Shown here: in pieces, positions 63,105 to 64,000 of the stretch
How positions within the stretch are numbered: the stretch's first letter is position 1
Layout of the letters: each line of letters opens with the position of its first letter
Assembly (NCBI GenBank): GCA_002839705.1
Contig: PGYO01000001.1
Span: forward strand, 248,001 to 312,000
Source: Methanobacteriales archaeon HGW-Methanobacteriales-1
GTDB lineage: Archaea > Methanobacteriota > Methanobacteria > Methanobacteriales > Methanobacteriaceae
Direction of reading: 5' to 3'
DNA: 64,000 nt
Program-made: the position numbers and the translations under genes
Notes under the pieces: model-generated
Told to the model about the DNA's origin: nothing
The model's input: only the letters and a program-made list of their open reading frames with translations
Database searches by the model: none

Positions 63105-63971
63105 ATGGAAGTTTCAATATTTGTGCCATCCCATATTACTGGCTTTTTTCAAATTATAAATCATAATAATCCTTTAAAAAAAGGTTCCCGTGGTGCGGGT
63201 GTGGTTATGGATAAAGGAGTCATAACTAGAATTAAAGCTTCTAAATCAGATAATAAAATAGATATTAGTATAAATGGAAAATCTGAATCTTTCAATAATT
63301 CTATTACTCTGAAAACTGTTGAATTACTCCAAAAAAAATTTTCCATTTACTGTGGGTTTAAAATAGAACATGAAATTCAGGTTCCCATAGGATGTGGATT
63401 TGGAACGTCTGCTGCGTGTGCATTAGGAACTGCATTAGGGTTAGCATATATCTTTAATTTACCAATGACTTTTAATGAGGCCTCAGGAGTAGCTCATCAG
63501 GCTGAAGTAGAATTAGGAACGGGGTTAGGTGATTTAATCGCAGAAACTTCGGGTGGAATCGTTATCAGATTAAAAGAAGGCTCCCCTGGATTCGGAAAGA
63601 TTGATAAAATCATCAGCGAGCCTCTTTATGTGATATCAAAAACTTTAGGAGATATAGACACTTCTTCTATTATTCAGAATCCATCTCATCAGAGAATAAT
63701 AAATCGCACTGGTGAGGGTATGCTTAAGAAATTATTATATGATCCAACACCTCAAAAATTCATGTCATTATCTAAAGAATTTGCTGAGAAGACTGCACTG
63801 ATGAATGAAAATGTAAAAGAGCTGGTTGATATTTTAAATGAAGAAACCATAGGGGCCTCCATGGCTATGCTTGGAAATACAGTTTTTGCCTTATCTAAAA
63901 CTCCAGATAATAGTCTTGAAAATAGTATTGTAAGTAAAATAGATTTTCATGGAGTTAGGTTCTTAGAATAA
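63105..63971 (+). CDS. Pantoate kinase (archaeal GHMP kinase)
   Basis: It phosphorylates pantoate in the archaeal route to coenzyme A, ahead of phosphopantothenate synthetase. The 288-residue protein starts VFVPSHITGFFQI-like (here IFVPSHITGFFQI), has SRGAGVVMDKGV, the GHMP glycine-rich loop PIGCGFGTSAACALG, and GTGLGDLIAETSGGIVIRLKEG. These match archaeal pantoate kinase. GTGAT lies ahead of the ATG. The window ends 30 bases after its stop. Confidence 0.92.
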   Translation: MEVSIFVPSHITGFFQIINHNNPLKKGSRGAGVVMDKGVITRIKASKSDNKIDISINGKSESFNNSITLKTVELLQKKFSIYCGFKIEHEIQVPIGCGFGTSAACALGTALGLAYIFNLPMTFNEASGVAHQAEVELGTGLGDLIAETSGGIVIRLKEGSPGFGKIDKIISEPLYVISKTLGDIDTSSIIQNPSHQRIINRTGEGMLKKLLYDPTPQKFMSLSKEFAEKTALMNENVKELVDILNEETIGASMAMLGNTVFALSKTPDNSLENSIVSKIDFHGVRFLE

Positions 63972-64000
63972 AAAATTTGGTATGGATTCATTAATAAATA

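Overview
The window is a continuous stretch of a low-GC euryarchaeal chromosome, almost certainly from a hydrogenotrophic methanogen of the Methanobacteriales (Methanobacterium-like). This rests on gene content: the methanogen marker MtxX, an F420H2 oxidase (FprA), cyclic 2,3-diphosphoglycerate synthetase, a split DNA polymerase B (the PolB2 piece), an S8e ribosomal protein, an archaeal thermosome, pantoate kinase, the archaeal riboflavin/F420 reductase and HypE. From memory the gene order runs largely parallel to the MTH180-MTH235 segment of Methanothermobacter thermautotrophicus (argJ/argB, mdh, glutamate synthase parts, polB2, the Mth212 nuclease, acs, thermosome, hisD, aspS, hemL, uppS). 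I saw no rRNA, tRNA, CRISPR array, insertion sequence or prophage. Spacers are very AT-rich.

Layout. 1-2042: a coupled pair, a duplicated-domain methanogen protein and a membrane protein with two tandem palm-type domains ending in a GGDD motif like GTP cyclohydrolase III, then a small secreted-type protein. 2282-5624: arginine genes argJ and argB, converging on an isopropylmalate/homoisocitrate dehydrogenase. 5970-8871: TPR and HEAT proteins and malate dehydrogenase. 9389-14302: a tightly overlapping operon of pdxT plus archaeal glutamate synthase split into a glutaminase domain, a GXGXG domain, an FrhB-like F420/ferredoxin subunit and an FMN/Fe-S synthase subunit. The FrhB-like subunit is circularly permuted. 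14431-26142: small Zn/Fe-S proteins, an MFS transporter, a siroheme-reductase-like protein, phosphoesterase, DEAD-box helicase, solitary Cas4-like nuclease, 5-FTHF cyclo-ligase-like protein, SNase lipoprotein, small membrane proteins and hypE.

26794-41787: rps8e overlapping polB2, HAD and AAA+ proteins, an Mth212-type uracil endonuclease, an iron-responsive DtxR-FeoA/feoB pair with two candidate operators, a tautomerase, an acetate transporter with acetyl-CoA synthetase, the thermosome and FprA. 41969-53554: hydrolase, ProC-like reductase, a peptide-deformylase-like protein, cpgS, UPF0058, hisD, aspS, a flavoprotein with trinucleotide-repeat expansions, cbiC and hemL. 53627-63971: a TetR/hydrolase pair with a clear palindromic operator, membrane proteins, mtxX-uppS, TatD, a frameshifted carboxymuconolactone decarboxylase, a secreted small protein, the riboflavin/F420 pathway reductase, a PHP phosphoesterase that seems to start at ATT, and pantoate kinase.

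Most of the window is ordinary housekeeping. The items most worth a second look are the circularly permuted FrhB subunit (11610-12800), the membrane-anchored double-palm GGDD protein (440-1645), the candidate ATT start codons (62837 and 55457), the archaeal peptide-deformylase-like protein (43685-44281) and the DtxR operator pair. Family names come from reading translated sequence, not from searches.
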